Source: Flavobacterium circumlabens
Lineage (GTDB): Bacteria; Bacteroidota; Bacteroidia; Flavobacteriales; Flavobacteriaceae
Length of the DNA: 64,000 nucleotides
Assembly: GCF_004345565.1 (NCBI RefSeq)
Contig: NZ_SLWA01000005.1
Location: 330,398-394,397 of the forward strand
Reading direction: 5' to 3'
The notes beneath the pieces were generated by a model. It had not been told where the DNA came from, ran no database searches, and worked only from the letters and a program-made list of their open reading frames with translations. The translations under genes and the position numbers were made by a program. Below, piece after piece: positions 42,071 through 51,268 of this stretch (the stretch's first letter is position 1; the number at the start of each line of letters is the position of its first letter).

Positions 42071-43225
42071 ATGAGTAATTCATTGATAAACAGAATTGTT
42101 TTTATCCTTTTTATAATGCCACTTTTCATGAATGCCCAGGTTGATGTCAATCAGGCAACAGCAGAGGCTGAAGAAGCCGTGAAATATCCGCAGTTTCAAT
42201 TCAAAGGACTTTTTCAGGCCCGGTATCTATCTTCTTTTGGAGATAATGTTGATGTTATGGGAGTTCATCATGCTACGGGTGAAGAGGTGACACGAAGTTC
42301 TTTTGATATAAAAAGAATGCGCGTTGGCCTTAATACAAAGCTCAGCAAAGAAACCGAAGTCGTTATTTTGGTGAATTTAGCCGATTTTAAATCCGATCCA
42401 AAAACTAAAGTACTTGAAAATGCCTATGCAAAATATACTTTTAGTAAATATCTCGCTTTAACCGGAGGTCAGTTTCGTCCTGCCTTTGGTATAGAGGAAC
42501 TTGTTCCCGTTGACATTATTAAATCTTTTGATTTTTCCAATCAGTATTATGAATTTGGTAAAAATGGCTGGACCAGTTTTCAGATCGGAGCTTCGGCAAC
42601 CGGATCGGTAGATGTTGGAAAACTACCCGTTAGTTACGCCGTTTCAGTTTTAAACGGAAATGGAAAGAATCAGGAGAAAGATAAAGATAACGGAAAACAG
42701 TATTCGACGCGATGGGTTTTCGGACTTTCCAAAGCGTATAAAATTAATTTAGGCTTAAACGGAGGAATTGGAAAAGTTTTCAAAAAGGATGTTTTTGCTT
42801 TAGGAGCAGATATTACCAGTGATTTTAAACTTACCGATAAGTTAACTTTTGATCTGCAGATGGAATACAAACAAGGAACAAACCACAACTTATATTTTTC
42901 ACTGCCAGTAGAGACCAGGACTTCAGATGTTGCAGATTATCAAATGCGTGGTTACTATATCATGCCTAATTTGAGATATACCGTAAATTACGGAAAGTTA
43001 TCCTCTCTGGAGTTTTCATGCCGCTATGAATCTTTTGATCCAAGTTATAAAATTGCTCCCAATGTTCGTCAGACCTGCATACCGATGATTAGTCTTGAAT
43101 TTGGAAAAGCGTATTTAGGCCGGATTGAGATGGGGCTTGAAATTGACAGATTTGATAAAAGTATTCCGAATACGTCAACATACAATGATGAATTGTTCCT
43201 GATTCAGTTGCAGCTTCGACTTTAA
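42071..43225 (+). CDS. phosphate-selective-porin-like outer-membrane porin
   Basis: 384 residues. A signal peptide (LFIMPLFMNAQ) is followed by a 16-strand barrel pattern with FQFKGLFQARYLSSFGDN, FDIKRMRVGLNTKLS, AYAKYTFSKYLALTGGQFRPAFGIEELVP and a C-terminal aromatic strand (LFLIQLQLRL). The pattern resembles the OprO/OprP porin family. It is 20 bases from a DASS anion permease, so the pair probably forms a two-membrane route for an organic or inorganic anion. The substrate is not determined. Confidence 0.85.
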   Translation: MSNSLINRIVFILFIMPLFMNAQVDVNQATAEAEEAVKYPQFQFKGLFQARYLSSFGDNVDVMGVHHATGEEVTRSSFDIKRMRVGLNTKLSKETEVVILVNLADFKSDPKTKVLENAYAKYTFSKYLALTGGQFRPAFGIEELVPVDIIKSFDFSNQYYEFGKNGWTSFQIGASATGSVDVGKLPVSYAVSVLNGNGKNQEKDKDNGKQYSTRWVFGLSKAYKINLGLNGGIGKVFKKDVFALGADITSDFKLTDKLTFDLQMEYKQGTNHNLYFSLPVETRTSDVADYQMRGYYIMPNLRYTVNYGKLSSLEFSCRYESFDPSYKIAPNVRQTCIPMISLEFGKAYLGRIEMGLEIDRFDKSIPNTSTYNDELFLIQLQLRL

Positions 43226-43245
43226 TATAATTAAATACCAGGTTT

Positions 43246-44676
43246 ATGAAAGAAGTAAAGATACCTCAAGTCCTAATTACACTTGCAATTGGAATTGCAA
43301 TCTGGTTCATTCCGGCACCGGAAGGTGTTGTGATCGAAGCCTGGCATCTGTTTGCCATTTTTGTCGCTACGATTGTTGGGATTATACTCAAGGCTGCTCC
43401 AATGGGAACTATGTGTATGGTTGCAATTGCACTGACTGCTTTTTCGCAGGTTTTAGCGCCCGGTGATGCCGGAAAATCGATAACATTAGCATTGAAAGGT
43501 TTTGGAGATAAAGTAATCTGGCTAATTGGGATTTCGTTTTTTATCGCAAGGGGATTTATTAAAACAGGTCTGGGAAACAGAATTGCTTTTCTATTCATAA
43601 AAATATTCGGAAAAAGTTCGCTCGGACTGGCGTATGGTTTAGGACTGGCTGATTTAGTTCTGGCTCCGGCTGTACCGAGTAATACGGCGAGAGGTGGAGG
43701 AATTATTTATCCGATCATGAAATCAATGTCAATGAGTTTTGGTTCGATGCCCGATCAGCCGGAAACACACCGAAAATTAGGAGCCTTTCTCACGTTGAGC
43801 AGTTATAATATGAATCTGATTGCTTCTTCTATGTTTTTGACAGGAACAGCAAGTAATCCGATGTGTCAGAAATTCGCATTCAATCTGGGAATAAAAATTA
43901 CTTGGATTTCATGGGCTGTTGCAGCAATTGTCCCGGGTTTGGTGGCGTTTTTTGTAATTCCTTTGGTATTGTATAAAATATATCCGCCGGAACTTAAAAA
44001 AACGGGAGATGCTCCTCAGATTGCGACTCAAAAACTAAAAGAAATGGGGCCGATTACCCGTAACGAATGGATGATGCTGCTAACTTTCTTTATTTTGTTG
44101 TTTCTCTGGATGACTGGTGATTTGTTTTCTATCGATGCCACTACTACCGCTTTTATAGGTTTGGTTATTTTGCTTTTAACTTCGGTTTTAACCTGGGAAG
44201 ATGTAAAAGCCGAAAAAGGAGCATGGGATACGATTGTCTGGTTCTCCGTTTTGGTAATGATGGCCAGTTCACTTAACGAATTAGGATTTATTGGCTGGTT
44301 TAGTAATCTGGTAAAAGCAGAAATAGGAGGATTAAGCTGGCAGATGGCTTTTCCGATTATTGTATTGGTGTATTTCTTCAGTCACTATCTTTTTGCTAGC
44401 GCAACAGCACACGTGGCCGCCATGTATGCAGCCTTGCTTGGTGTTGGAATTTCACTCGGAATTCCGGGATTACTGCTGGCTTTTATGCTTGGTTTTATAG
44501 GATCGCTTTACGGAACTTTAACGCACTATGGTCACGGCCCGGCTCCGGTATTCTTCGGGAGCGGGTATGTTGATCTGAAAGACTGGTGGATAAAAGGCCT
44601 CGTAACCGGAGTGTTCATGCTCTTCATTTATATGACGATCGGTGGAGCCTGGCTCCGGGTTATTGGCTATTTTTAA
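43246..44676 (+). CDS. DASS-family anion permease
   Basis: 476 residues with about 12 hydrophobic segments. VPSNTARGGGIIYPI and SSYNMNLIASSMFLTGTASNPM are the two conserved Ser-Asn-Thr sites of DASS/CitT transporters, and SHYLFASATAHVAAMY is the second half repeat. These carriers move dicarboxylates, citrate or sulfate with Na+ or by exchange; TARGGG and the length resemble CitT/2-oxoglutarate-malate translocators. It is co-transcribed with the upstream porin. Confidence 0.92.
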   Translation: MKEVKIPQVLITLAIGIAIWFIPAPEGVVIEAWHLFAIFVATIVGIILKAAPMGTMCMVAIALTAFSQVLAPGDAGKSITLALKGFGDKVIWLIGISFFIARGFIKTGLGNRIAFLFIKIFGKSSLGLAYGLGLADLVLAPAVPSNTARGGGIIYPIMKSMSMSFGSMPDQPETHRKLGAFLTLSSYNMNLIASSMFLTGTASNPMCQKFAFNLGIKITWISWAVAAIVPGLVAFFVIPLVLYKIYPPELKKTGDAPQIATQKLKEMGPITRNEWMMLLTFFILLFLWMTGDLFSIDATTTAFIGLVILLLTSVLTWEDVKAEKGAWDTIVWFSVLVMMASSLNELGFIGWFSNLVKAEIGGLSWQMAFPIIVLVYFFSHYLFASATAHVAAMYAALLGVGISLGIPGLLLAFMLGFIGSLYGTLTHYGHGPAPVFFGSGYVDLKDWWIKGLVTGVFMLFIYMTIGGAWLRVIGYF

Positions 44677-44678
44677 AA

Positions 44679-44984
44679 CTAAATCCTGATTCCAGGAGGA
44701 AGCAATTCTTTGTATTTTGGATTTTTTTTAATGAATAAGGCGATTTTTGGAGAAATAGGCATCAGTTTGAATTTCTTTTCGATAATGACTTCCATGATGT
44801 TTTTAAGTAGTGCATCAATTACGGCCTGATTTTCATAACCTTCCGGGGTATTGATTTTGGTTAAGAAAATTTTCTTTTCCTGAAATGAATATTCAACAGT
44901 TAGCATTCCTTCCGGTACTATGGTTTCAAATTGTCTTGCGAAAGTATTGTCTTTGATTTCCATAGATTCAATTGTTTGTTCCAT
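44679..44984 (-). CDS. GNAT-related acetyltransferase (YjdJ-like)
   Basis: 101 residues. FARQFETIVPEGMLTVEYSFQEKKIFLTKINTPEGYENQAVIDALLKNIMEVIIEKKFKLMPISPKIALFIKKNPKYKELL follows the compact YjdJ/Gcn5-related pattern, whose ends read ...P...I.K.P.Y..L. The typical Cys/Ser before the C-terminal helix is replaced by Ser-Pro-Lys. Cytoplasmic. It is convergent with the DASS permease, stop to stop by 2 bases. Substrate unknown. Confidence 0.7.
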   Translation of the reverse strand: MEQTIESMEIKDNTFARQFETIVPEGMLTVEYSFQEKKIFLTKINTPEGYENQAVIDALLKNIMEVIIEKKFKLMPISPKIALFIKKNPKYKELLPPGIRI

Positions 44985-45275
44985 AACAAATTTGTGTTTT
45001 AGGTCCTGTTAAAAAAATAGGTTTGAGGCTTGAAACAAGTATGAAAGAAAATTCTGTATAAGATTTTTAATCGTATTTTATTTCAAATACAAAGGTAATC
45101 AATTGATTTTCAATATTGAATTATTTTTTGTTGGAGAGGGTTATGTTGACCATTACTTTGTGGTTCCATTTTTTATTTTTCTTGTAATATTACGGTCTGA
45201 AATTTGCTTGAAATAGTAAAAAAAGTAACTTTAAACTTTCTAACAAGATTTGTAATTGTAATTTCTTTTCATTCA

Positions 45276-45935
45276 ATGAGTAAAATTCCGGTTTATTTTA
45301 TGCCAGGACTGGCTGCAGGTTCATCCATTTTTGAAAATATTCACTTAGATGAATCCATTTTTGAAATGTGTTTATTGGAGTGGGAAATTCCGCTTCCAAA
45401 AGAACCTTTATCTGATTATGCACTCCGAATTGCCAAAAACATCAAACATCCGAATCCGGTTTTAATCGGAGTTTCTTTTGGCGGTATTCTGGTTCAGGAA
45501 ATGGCAAAACATATTGAGGCCAGAAAAGTGATTATTATCTCAAGTGTCAGAAGTAATCTTGAGTTTCCGAGAAGAATGAAAATCGGAAAAACTACAAAAG
45601 CGTATAAGCTGATTCCGATGCAATTGCTGTTGAATGTAGAAAAGCTGGCAAAGTTTTCGTTTGGAGAAAAAATAAACAAGCGTATCAAGTTATACGAAAA
45701 ATTTCTGTCTGTCCGGGATCTTTATTATTTGCAATGGGCGGTGGAGACTGTTATTCTATGGGACAGAAATCAGGTCGATGAAAATGTAATTCATATTCAC
45801 GGAGATCAGGATGATGTTTTTCCGATTAAATATATCAAAAGTTGCATTGTGGTAAAAGGAGGGACTCATGTTATGATTATCAATAAATACAAATGGCTTA
45901 ATGAGAATCTGCCTTCTATAATATTGGAAGAATAA
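45276..45935 (+). CDS. cytoplasmic alpha/beta hydrolase
   Basis: 219 residues from the ATG at 45276. PVYFMPGLAAGSSIFENI is the first strand and oxyanion region, GVSFGGILVQEMA is the nucleophile elbow with the catalytic Ser, HIHGDQDDVFP gives the acid and GGTHVMI the His. No signal peptide in this form. The frame opens 24 codons further upstream at a TTG, but that stretch lacks family pattern. Substrate unknown. Confidence 0.82.
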   Translation: MSKIPVYFMPGLAAGSSIFENIHLDESIFEMCLLEWEIPLPKEPLSDYALRIAKNIKHPNPVLIGVSFGGILVQEMAKHIEARKVIIISSVRSNLEFPRRMKIGKTTKAYKLIPMQLLLNVEKLAKFSFGEKINKRIKLYEKFLSVRDLYYLQWAVETVILWDRNQVDENVIHIHGDQDDVFPIKYIKSCIVVKGGTHVMIINKYKWLNENLPSIILEE

Positions 45936-46048
45936 GGGGGGGTAAAATTCCAATTTTTTAAATTCCAAATTCCAATACTTGAAAAATGTAAATTGCAATC
46001 GTTTAAATTCCAAATCCCAAAAATCTAAACTCAGAAATCTAAAATAAA

Positions 46049-46081
46049 AAATCCCAAATTCACAATTTGAATTTGGGATTT
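46049..46081 (-). terminator. palindromic terminator between convergent genes
   Basis: AAATCCCAAATTC and GAATTTGGGATTT form a perfect 13-bp stem around ACAATTT. It lies 25 bases past the stop of the TPR gene. A run of AATTCCA-type words (about 45952-46020) precedes it. Confidence 0.75.
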
Positions 46082-46105
46082 CTAATATTGGGATTCAAAA
46101 AATCG

Positions 46106-46621
46106 TTAGATTTTCTTCATCTGATCTTTCATCATTGTAATTTGTTCTTTCAGCATACCTTGTTTGTCTAATTTCTTAGCTTCATTTAGTAAATTGGTAG
46201 CTTCCAGTTTTCTTCTGCGTGACATGGCAACTCCGGCAAGGTTTAGTTTGGCGACAGCTAAATCCATATCCATAGATAATCCAAGTTCGATTGCTTTCTT
46301 GAAATGTTTCTCTGCCTGGTTGATATTGGTTTGAGACAACATGATTCCGTGCAGGTAATTAAAGTATCCCTGTTGTTTTCTCACTAACGCAGCTTCAGGA
46401 TTTTTAATGTATGCCAGCCATTTTTTAGCGCCTTCAAAGTCTTGTTTTCTTAATTTAAGGAAGGCTAAAAGGATAAATTCATTTTTAAAGTAAAGAAAAA
46501 TTGGGATTGCAGTTAGTAAAATAAGGAAAATTCCATTACCGATATTGCTTTCTGTAAATTGCCAAATGCCAGCGACTACAAGAAGTCCGGCCAAAATAAG
46601 TTTAATATTTTTGTGAAACAT
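46106..46621 (-). CDS. membrane-anchored TPR-like protein
   Basis: 171 residues. Two N-terminal hydrophobic segments (LILAGLLVVAGIWQF, IFLILLTAIPIFLYF) are followed by a soluble helical part with a TPR-like repeat (YLHGIMLSQTNINQAEKHFKKAIELGLSMDMDLAVAKLNLAGVAMSRRRKLEATNLLNEAKKL). It could be a scaffold at the inner membrane. The first part resembles short two-helix membrane families. No function can be assigned. Confidence 0.7.
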   Translation of the reverse strand: MFHKNIKLILAGLLVVAGIWQFTESNIGNGIFLILLTAIPIFLYFKNEFILLAFLKLRKQDFEGAKKWLAYIKNPEAALVRKQQGYFNYLHGIMLSQTNINQAEKHFKKAIELGLSMDMDLAVAKLNLAGVAMSRRRKLEATNLLNEAKKLDKQGMLKEQITMMKDQMKKI

Positions 46622-46685
46622 AATAGATGTATATTTGTGATTGCAAATATAGTAAAATGAATTAAAAATATTTTTATTAAAGTAC

Positions 46686-46715
46686 TTGCCAGAAAAAAAA
46701 GTCTTTGTATATTTG
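46686..46715 (+). promoter_or_regulatory. promoter of the L34 gene
   Basis: TTG at 46686-46688 (-33) and TATATTTG at 46708-46715 (-7) with a 19-base spacer, close to the full consensus. Confidence 0.75.
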
Positions 46716-46787
46716 CACTCGGTTTTAGAATAACGATATTCGAAAACAGAAAAGAGATATTAGATACCATTTTAAAGATACAAAGCA

Positions 46788-46949
46788 ATGAGCAAAAGAA
46801 CGTTTCAACCATCGAAAAGAAAAAGAAGAAATAAGCACGGATTTATGGACAGAATGGCTTCTGCGAATGGAAGAAAAGTTCTAGCGCGCAGAAGAGCAAA
46901 AGGAAGACATAAATTGACTGTTTCTAGCGAACCTAGACACAAAAAATAA
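46788..46949 (+). CDS. rpmH: ribosomal protein L34
   Basis: 53 residues, highly basic, starting [19 protein letters not shown] and containing [25 protein letters not shown], the defining L34 pattern. Length is normal for Bacteroidota. It has its own consensus promoter and a terminator before carB. It is not next to dnaA or rnpA as in many bacteria. Confidence 0.97.
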
Positions 46950-46968
46950 TGTTTGTATAAACATAAAT

Positions 46969-47001
46969 AAGGCGTTACTTTTTTTAGTATCGCCTTTTTT
47001 T
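46969..47001 (+). terminator. terminator of the L34 gene
   Basis: GGCGTTACT pairs with AGTATCGCC with one mismatch, followed by a T run. Confidence 0.8.
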
Positions 47002-47095
47002 ATACCTTGTCGGTAAAAATATTGCAACGTTCTAGTTTAGAATAGACTACGAATGTTTTTTAAAGTACTTTATATAACTACACAATACAAATAAA

Positions 47096-49951
47096 ATGCC
47101 TAAAGACACATCAATAAAATCAGTTTTAATAATAGGTTCAGGACCTATTGTTATTGGTCAAGCTTGCGAATTTGATTATGCAGGTTCTCAATCTGCACGT
47201 TCTATTCGTGAAGAAGGAATTGAAGTTATCTTGATAAACTCAAATCCAGCGACTATTATGACCGACCCAACCATGGCCGATCATGTATATTTGAAACCAT
47301 TAACTACAAAATCGATTATTGAAATTCTGAAGGAACATCCGCAAATTGATGCAGTTTTGCCTACAATGGGAGGACAAACGGCTTTGAATTTATGTCTGGA
47401 AGCGGAAGAAAAAGGAATTTGGCAGGATTTCGGAGTAAAATTAATTGGGGTTGATGTAAACGCAATTAATATTACCGAAGACAGAGAGCAGTTTAAACAG
47501 CTTTTAGAAAGAATTAATGTACCAACCGCACCTGCAAAAACAGCTACTTCCTACTTAGAAGGAAAAGAAATTGCTCAGGAATTTGGTTTTCCATTAGTAA
47601 TTCGTCCTTCGTTTACGCTTGGAGGAACAGGAGCAGCAATTGTTTACAAAAAAGAAGATTTTGATGAGCTTTTAACCCGCGGACTTGAAGCTTCCCCTAT
47701 ACATGAAGTTTTGATTGACAAAGCTTTGATGGGGTGGAAAGAATACGAATTGGAACTTTTGAGAGATAAAAATGATAACGTAGTAATCATTTGTTCGATC
47801 GAAAATATGGATCCAATGGGAATTCATACCGGAGATTCAATCACAGTGGCGCCTGCGATGACCTTATCTGATACGACATTCCAGAAATTACGTGATTATG
47901 CCATTTTAATGATGCGCAGTATCGGAAATTTCGCAGGAGGCTGTAACGTACAATTTGCAGTTTCACCGGATGAAAAAGAAGATATTGTTGCGATTGAAAT
48001 CAATCCGCGTGTATCCCGTTCTTCTGCATTGGCTTCTAAAGCAACGGGTTATCCGATTGCTAAAATTGCTTCTAAACTGGCTTTAGGATACAATTTAGAT
48101 GAATTGCAAAATCAGATTACAAAATCTACTTCGGCTCTTTTTGAACCAACCCTGGATTATGTAATCGTAAAAATCCCACGTTGGAACTTTGATAAATTCG
48201 AAGGTGCTGACAGAACTTTAGGACTTCAGATGAAATCTGTTGGTGAGGTTATGGGAATCGGACGCTCGTTCCAGGAGGCTTTACACAAAGCAACCCAATC
48301 ATTAGAAATTAAACGTAACGGTTTAGGTGCCGACGGAAAAGGATATAAAAACTACGAACAGATTATCGAGAAACTGACTTTTGCAAGTTGGGATCGTGTT
48401 TTTGTCATTTATGATGCCATTGCAATGGGAATTCCGTTGAGCCGTATTCATGAAATCACAAAAATCGATATGTGGTTCCTGAAACAATATGAAGAACTTT
48501 ATACTTTAGAAAAAGAAATTTCTAACTATAAAGTTTCTAACCTGCCAAAAGAGCTGTTGCTTGAAGCGAAACAAAAAGGTTTTGCCGACAGACAGATTGC
48601 TCACATGGTCAATTGCCTGGAAAGCGAAGTGCATACTTTACGTATGGATATGAATGTAAACCGTGTTTTTAAATTAGTAGATACTTGTGCTGCCGAATTT
48701 AAAGCAAAAACACCTTATTACTATTCTACTTTTGAGGCTGAAATCGAAAAAGCAAACGGCGAGCGTTATGTGGATAACGAAAGTGTGGTAACAGACAAAA
48801 AGAAAATCATTGTTTTAGGTTCGGGACCAAACAGAATCGGGCAGGGAATTGAATTTGATTATTCTTGCGTTCACGGTGTATTGGCAGCAAAAGAATGCGG
48901 TTACGAAACCATCATGATCAACTGTAATCCTGAAACGGTTTCGACTGATTTTGATACAGCGGATAAATTATATTTCGAACCGGTTTTCTGGGAACACATC
49001 TACGACATCATTCAGCATGAAAAACCGGAAGGTGTAATCGTGCAGCTTGGTGGACAGACGGCATTAAAACTGGCTGAAAAATTATCTAAATATGGAGTGA
49101 AAATCATCGGAACCAGTTTTGATGCACTGGATTTAGCGGAAGACAGAGGTCGTTTCTCTGATTTATTAAGAGAACTGCATATTCCTTTTCCACAATTCGG
49201 AATTGCTGAAACAGCTGACGAAGCTTCTGCTTTAGCAGATACTTTGGACTTTCCTTTATTGATTCGTCCTTCTTATGTATTAGGAGGTCAGGGAATGAAA
49301 ATTGTAATCAACAAAAAAGAACTGGAAGAACACGTGATCAACTTGTTGAAAACGATTCCTGGAAATAAACTGCTTTTAGATCATTATTTGGCAGGAGCAA
49401 TCGAAGCGGAAGCAGATGCCATTTGTGATGCTGATGGAAATGTTTACATCATTGGAATTATGGAGCATATCGAACCTTGCGGTGTACACTCCGGAGACAG
49501 TAATGCTACTTTGCCTCCTTTTAATTTAGGAGAATTTGTGATGCAGCAGATAAAAGATCATACGGTAAAAATTGCCAGAGCGCTGAAAACGGTGGGTTTA
49601 ATCAACATTCAGTTTGCGATAAAAGACGATACGGTTTATATTATTGAGGCCAATCCAAGAGCTTCGAGAACGGTTCCGTTTATTGCAAAAGCATACGGAG
49701 AGCCTTATGTGAACTACGCTACTAAAGTAATGTTAGGATATAATAAAGTGACTGACTTTGATTTCAACCCGCAATTAAAAGGATACGCGATCAAACAACC
49801 GGTTTTCTCCTTCAGTAAATTCCATAATGTAAACAAAGCATTAGGGCCGGAAATGAAATCGACAGGAGAAAGTATTTTGTTTATTGATGACTTAAAAGAC
49901 GACCAATTCTACGAATTGTACTCGAGAAGAAAAATGTATTTGAGTAAATAA
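47096..49951 (+). CDS. carB: carbamoyl-phosphate synthase large subunit, lacking the MGS domain
   Basis: 951 residues; E. coli CarB is about 1070. Two homologous ATP-grasp halves are present: the first starts KSVLIIGSGPIVIGQACEFDYAG, the second KKIIVLGSGPNRIGQGIEFDYSC. Both have the Gly-rich loops and metal ligands (EINPRVSRSSALASKATGYPIAK, EANPRASRTVPFIAKAYG). The protein stops soon after VFSFSKFHNVNKALGPEMKSTGE, without the C-terminal MGS-like allosteric domain that binds UMP or ornithine. It makes carbamoyl phosphate for arginine and pyrimidines. No carA is adjacent. Terminator at 49971-49999. Confidence 0.95.
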   Translation: MPKDTSIKSVLIIGSGPIVIGQACEFDYAGSQSARSIREEGIEVILINSNPATIMTDPTMADHVYLKPLTTKSIIEILKEHPQIDAVLPTMGGQTALNLCLEAEEKGIWQDFGVKLIGVDVNAINITEDREQFKQLLERINVPTAPAKTATSYLEGKEIAQEFGFPLVIRPSFTLGGTGAAIVYKKEDFDELLTRGLEASPIHEVLIDKALMGWKEYELELLRDKNDNVVIICSIENMDPMGIHTGDSITVAPAMTLSDTTFQKLRDYAILMMRSIGNFAGGCNVQFAVSPDEKEDIVAIEINPRVSRSSALASKATGYPIAKIASKLALGYNLDELQNQITKSTSALFEPTLDYVIVKIPRWNFDKFEGADRTLGLQMKSVGEVMGIGRSFQEALHKATQSLEIKRNGLGADGKGYKNYEQIIEKLTFASWDRVFVIYDAIAMGIPLSRIHEITKIDMWFLKQYEELYTLEKEISNYKVSNLPKELLLEAKQKGFADRQIAHMVNCLESEVHTLRMDMNVNRVFKLVDTCAAEFKAKTPYYYSTFEAEIEKANGERYVDNESVVTDKKKIIVLGSGPNRIGQGIEFDYSCVHGVLAAKECGYETIMINCNPETVSTDFDTADKLYFEPVFWEHIYDIIQHEKPEGVIVQLGGQTALKLAEKLSKYGVKIIGTSFDALDLAEDRGRFSDLLRELHIPFPQFGIAETADEASALADTLDFPLLIRPSYVLGGQGMKIVINKKELEEHVINLLKTIPGNKLLLDHYLAGAIEAEADAICDADGNVYIIGIMEHIEPCGVHSGDSNATLPPFNLGEFVMQQIKDHTVKIARALKTVGLINIQFAIKDDTVYIIEANPRASRTVPFIAKAYGEPYVNYATKVMLGYNKVTDFDFNPQLKGYAIKQPVFSFSKFHNVNKALGPEMKSTGESILFIDDLKDDQFYELYSRRKMYLSK

Positions 49952-49970
49952 TCTCAAATCCTGATATAAA

Positions 49971-49999
49971 AAAGGCTCCATGAAAATGGAGCCTTTTTT
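49971..49999 (+). terminator. terminator of carB
   Basis: GGCTCCAT pairs with ATGGAGCC around GAAA, followed by T6. Confidence 0.88.
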
Positions 50000-50042
50000 G
50001 TGGTTAATCTGGAAGTTGGTTTAATTAATAGTTTTTTAAATA

Positions 50043-50441
50043 TTATTCATTAGAGATTGACATATTGTCTCTTGTATTTTTTTGAACTGAAATAGCACCA
50101 AAGAGTGCTAATAAAAAAGCAAAAGCATAGAAGCCTTTTTCGCTTGGTAAAATAGTAGCATTCCAAAGTCCGACAACTAAAAGAACAATTGATAAAAGAG
50201 TTCCGAACCAGCAAATACCGTAATAAATGTCAGTCACAGGTAAGTTTTCCAATCGGTCCCTTACACTTTTTTGCAATGAAACTACGGCAAAAAGGCCAAA
50301 CATTAAAACGGTAAAGTAATATCCTTTCTCATTTAATAACATTTCGGCTCTGGCAAGTCCTACTATAAATCCTACTGTTCCGGCTCCAAGAGCTACCCAG
50401 GATGCCGCTATAAAGGCATTCGATGTTTTTTGTTGTGTCAT
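50043..50441 (-). CDS. YiaA/YiaB-type inner-membrane protein
   Basis: 132 residues from the ATG at 50441. Two YiaAB two-helix repeats: FIAASWVALGAGTVGFIVGL with GYYFTVLMFGLFAVVSLQKSVRD, then YYGICWFGTLLSIVLLVVGL with GFYAFAFLLALFGAISVQKNTRD. Each ends in a SxQKxxRD motif. Function unknown. It lies 13 bases downstream of the DUF2459 gene; the longer frame, which overlaps that gene, is rejected. Confidence 0.9.
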   Translation of the reverse strand: MTQQKTSNAFIAASWVALGAGTVGFIVGLARAEMLLNEKGYYFTVLMFGLFAVVSLQKSVRDRLENLPVTDIYYGICWFGTLLSIVLLVVGLWNATILPSEKGFYAFAFLLALFGAISVQKNTRDNMSISNE

Positions 50442-50454
50442 GTTTATATTAATT

Positions 50455-51129
50455 TTATTTGTATTTCGAAAAAATTCCGGAATCTGTAGCCGTCCAGAAG
50501 CAGGACTTCTGGCCACATGCTTTTAATCCGCTGTTGGCCCAGGTATTGCAGGTGTGCAGCATACTATAACTTCCGTTAGCTTCATAAAAGGCATCGGTTT
50601 TGCTGTAATTGGCATCCGTTTTTATAGGCAGATAATTGCCGGAAGCATCTTTTTGGAAACTATTGTTAATGTAATTTATGAGACGATCGTATTGTTCTTT
50701 GCTAATCATCATTGATTTGCAGTCCTCTCCTAATCTCATTTGTTTGTAATAAGTTGCATGAATGGCAGTAGTACTTAAGCCTGTTGCGGCTTTAAAAGCA
50801 ACAGAAGCTTTTAAATCGGACCATTCGGGAGTTTCTAAGTAAAAACCTTTGTCGCCCCATCCCATAGCGATGTATTTATAAGTAGAGTCTGCAGCTTTGG
50901 TGTTTTTATATTGAATTTGTTTGCTCCAGTCGATCTGATCGTTTTTGACAGGCATTACAATATCGGTGTGAACGCCATTGGTGAGAATAAAAATTTCAAC
51001 TTCAGGTTTTGTGTTTTCTTCTTTGGCAATTGTAATTTTTGAAAGTGAAAAAGCCATTATAACGTAGAACAAAAGAAATCCTGTAAAGACCAAAATTACT
51101 TTTAAAAGAATTTTAAATATTTTTTTCAA
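50455..51129 (-). CDS. DUF2459 / TIGR02117 family protein
   Basis: 224 residues. An N-terminal membrane anchor (IFKILLKVILVFTGFLLFYVIMAFSL) is followed by a periplasmic domain with ILTNGVHTDIVMP, AMGWGDKGFYLETPEWSDLK and LHTCNTWANSGLKACG, the His and Cys blocks of DUF2459. The Cys in HTCNTWAN suggests a thiol-peptidase-like fold, but activity is not established. Likely co-transcribed with the YiaA-type gene. Confidence 0.88.
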   Translation of the reverse strand: MKKIFKILLKVILVFTGFLLFYVIMAFSLSKITIAKEENTKPEVEIFILTNGVHTDIVMPVKNDQIDWSKQIQYKNTKAADSTYKYIAMGWGDKGFYLETPEWSDLKASVAFKAATGLSTTAIHATYYKQMRLGEDCKSMMISKEQYDRLINYINNSFQKDASGNYLPIKTDANYSKTDAFYEANGSYSMLHTCNTWANSGLKACGQKSCFWTATDSGIFSKYK

Positions 51130-51225
51130 GTTATTTATTTTTTTTCAAATGTAACTAAATTAAGTTCACCTCAAAATTAATTTAAAAGAATTATGACGAA
51201 TAATCTGTTTAAATCCCGGAAATAA

Positions 51226-51251
51226 AAAAAGCCTCCTAATAGAGGCTTTTT
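51226..51251 (-). terminator. terminator of the sigma/anti-sigma/DUF4252 operon
   Basis: AAAAAGCCTC pairs with GAGGCTTTTT around CTAATA, 18 bases past the stop of the last DUF4252 gene. Confidence 0.85.
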
Positions 51252-51268
51252 GCTTAAAAGTAAGATTG

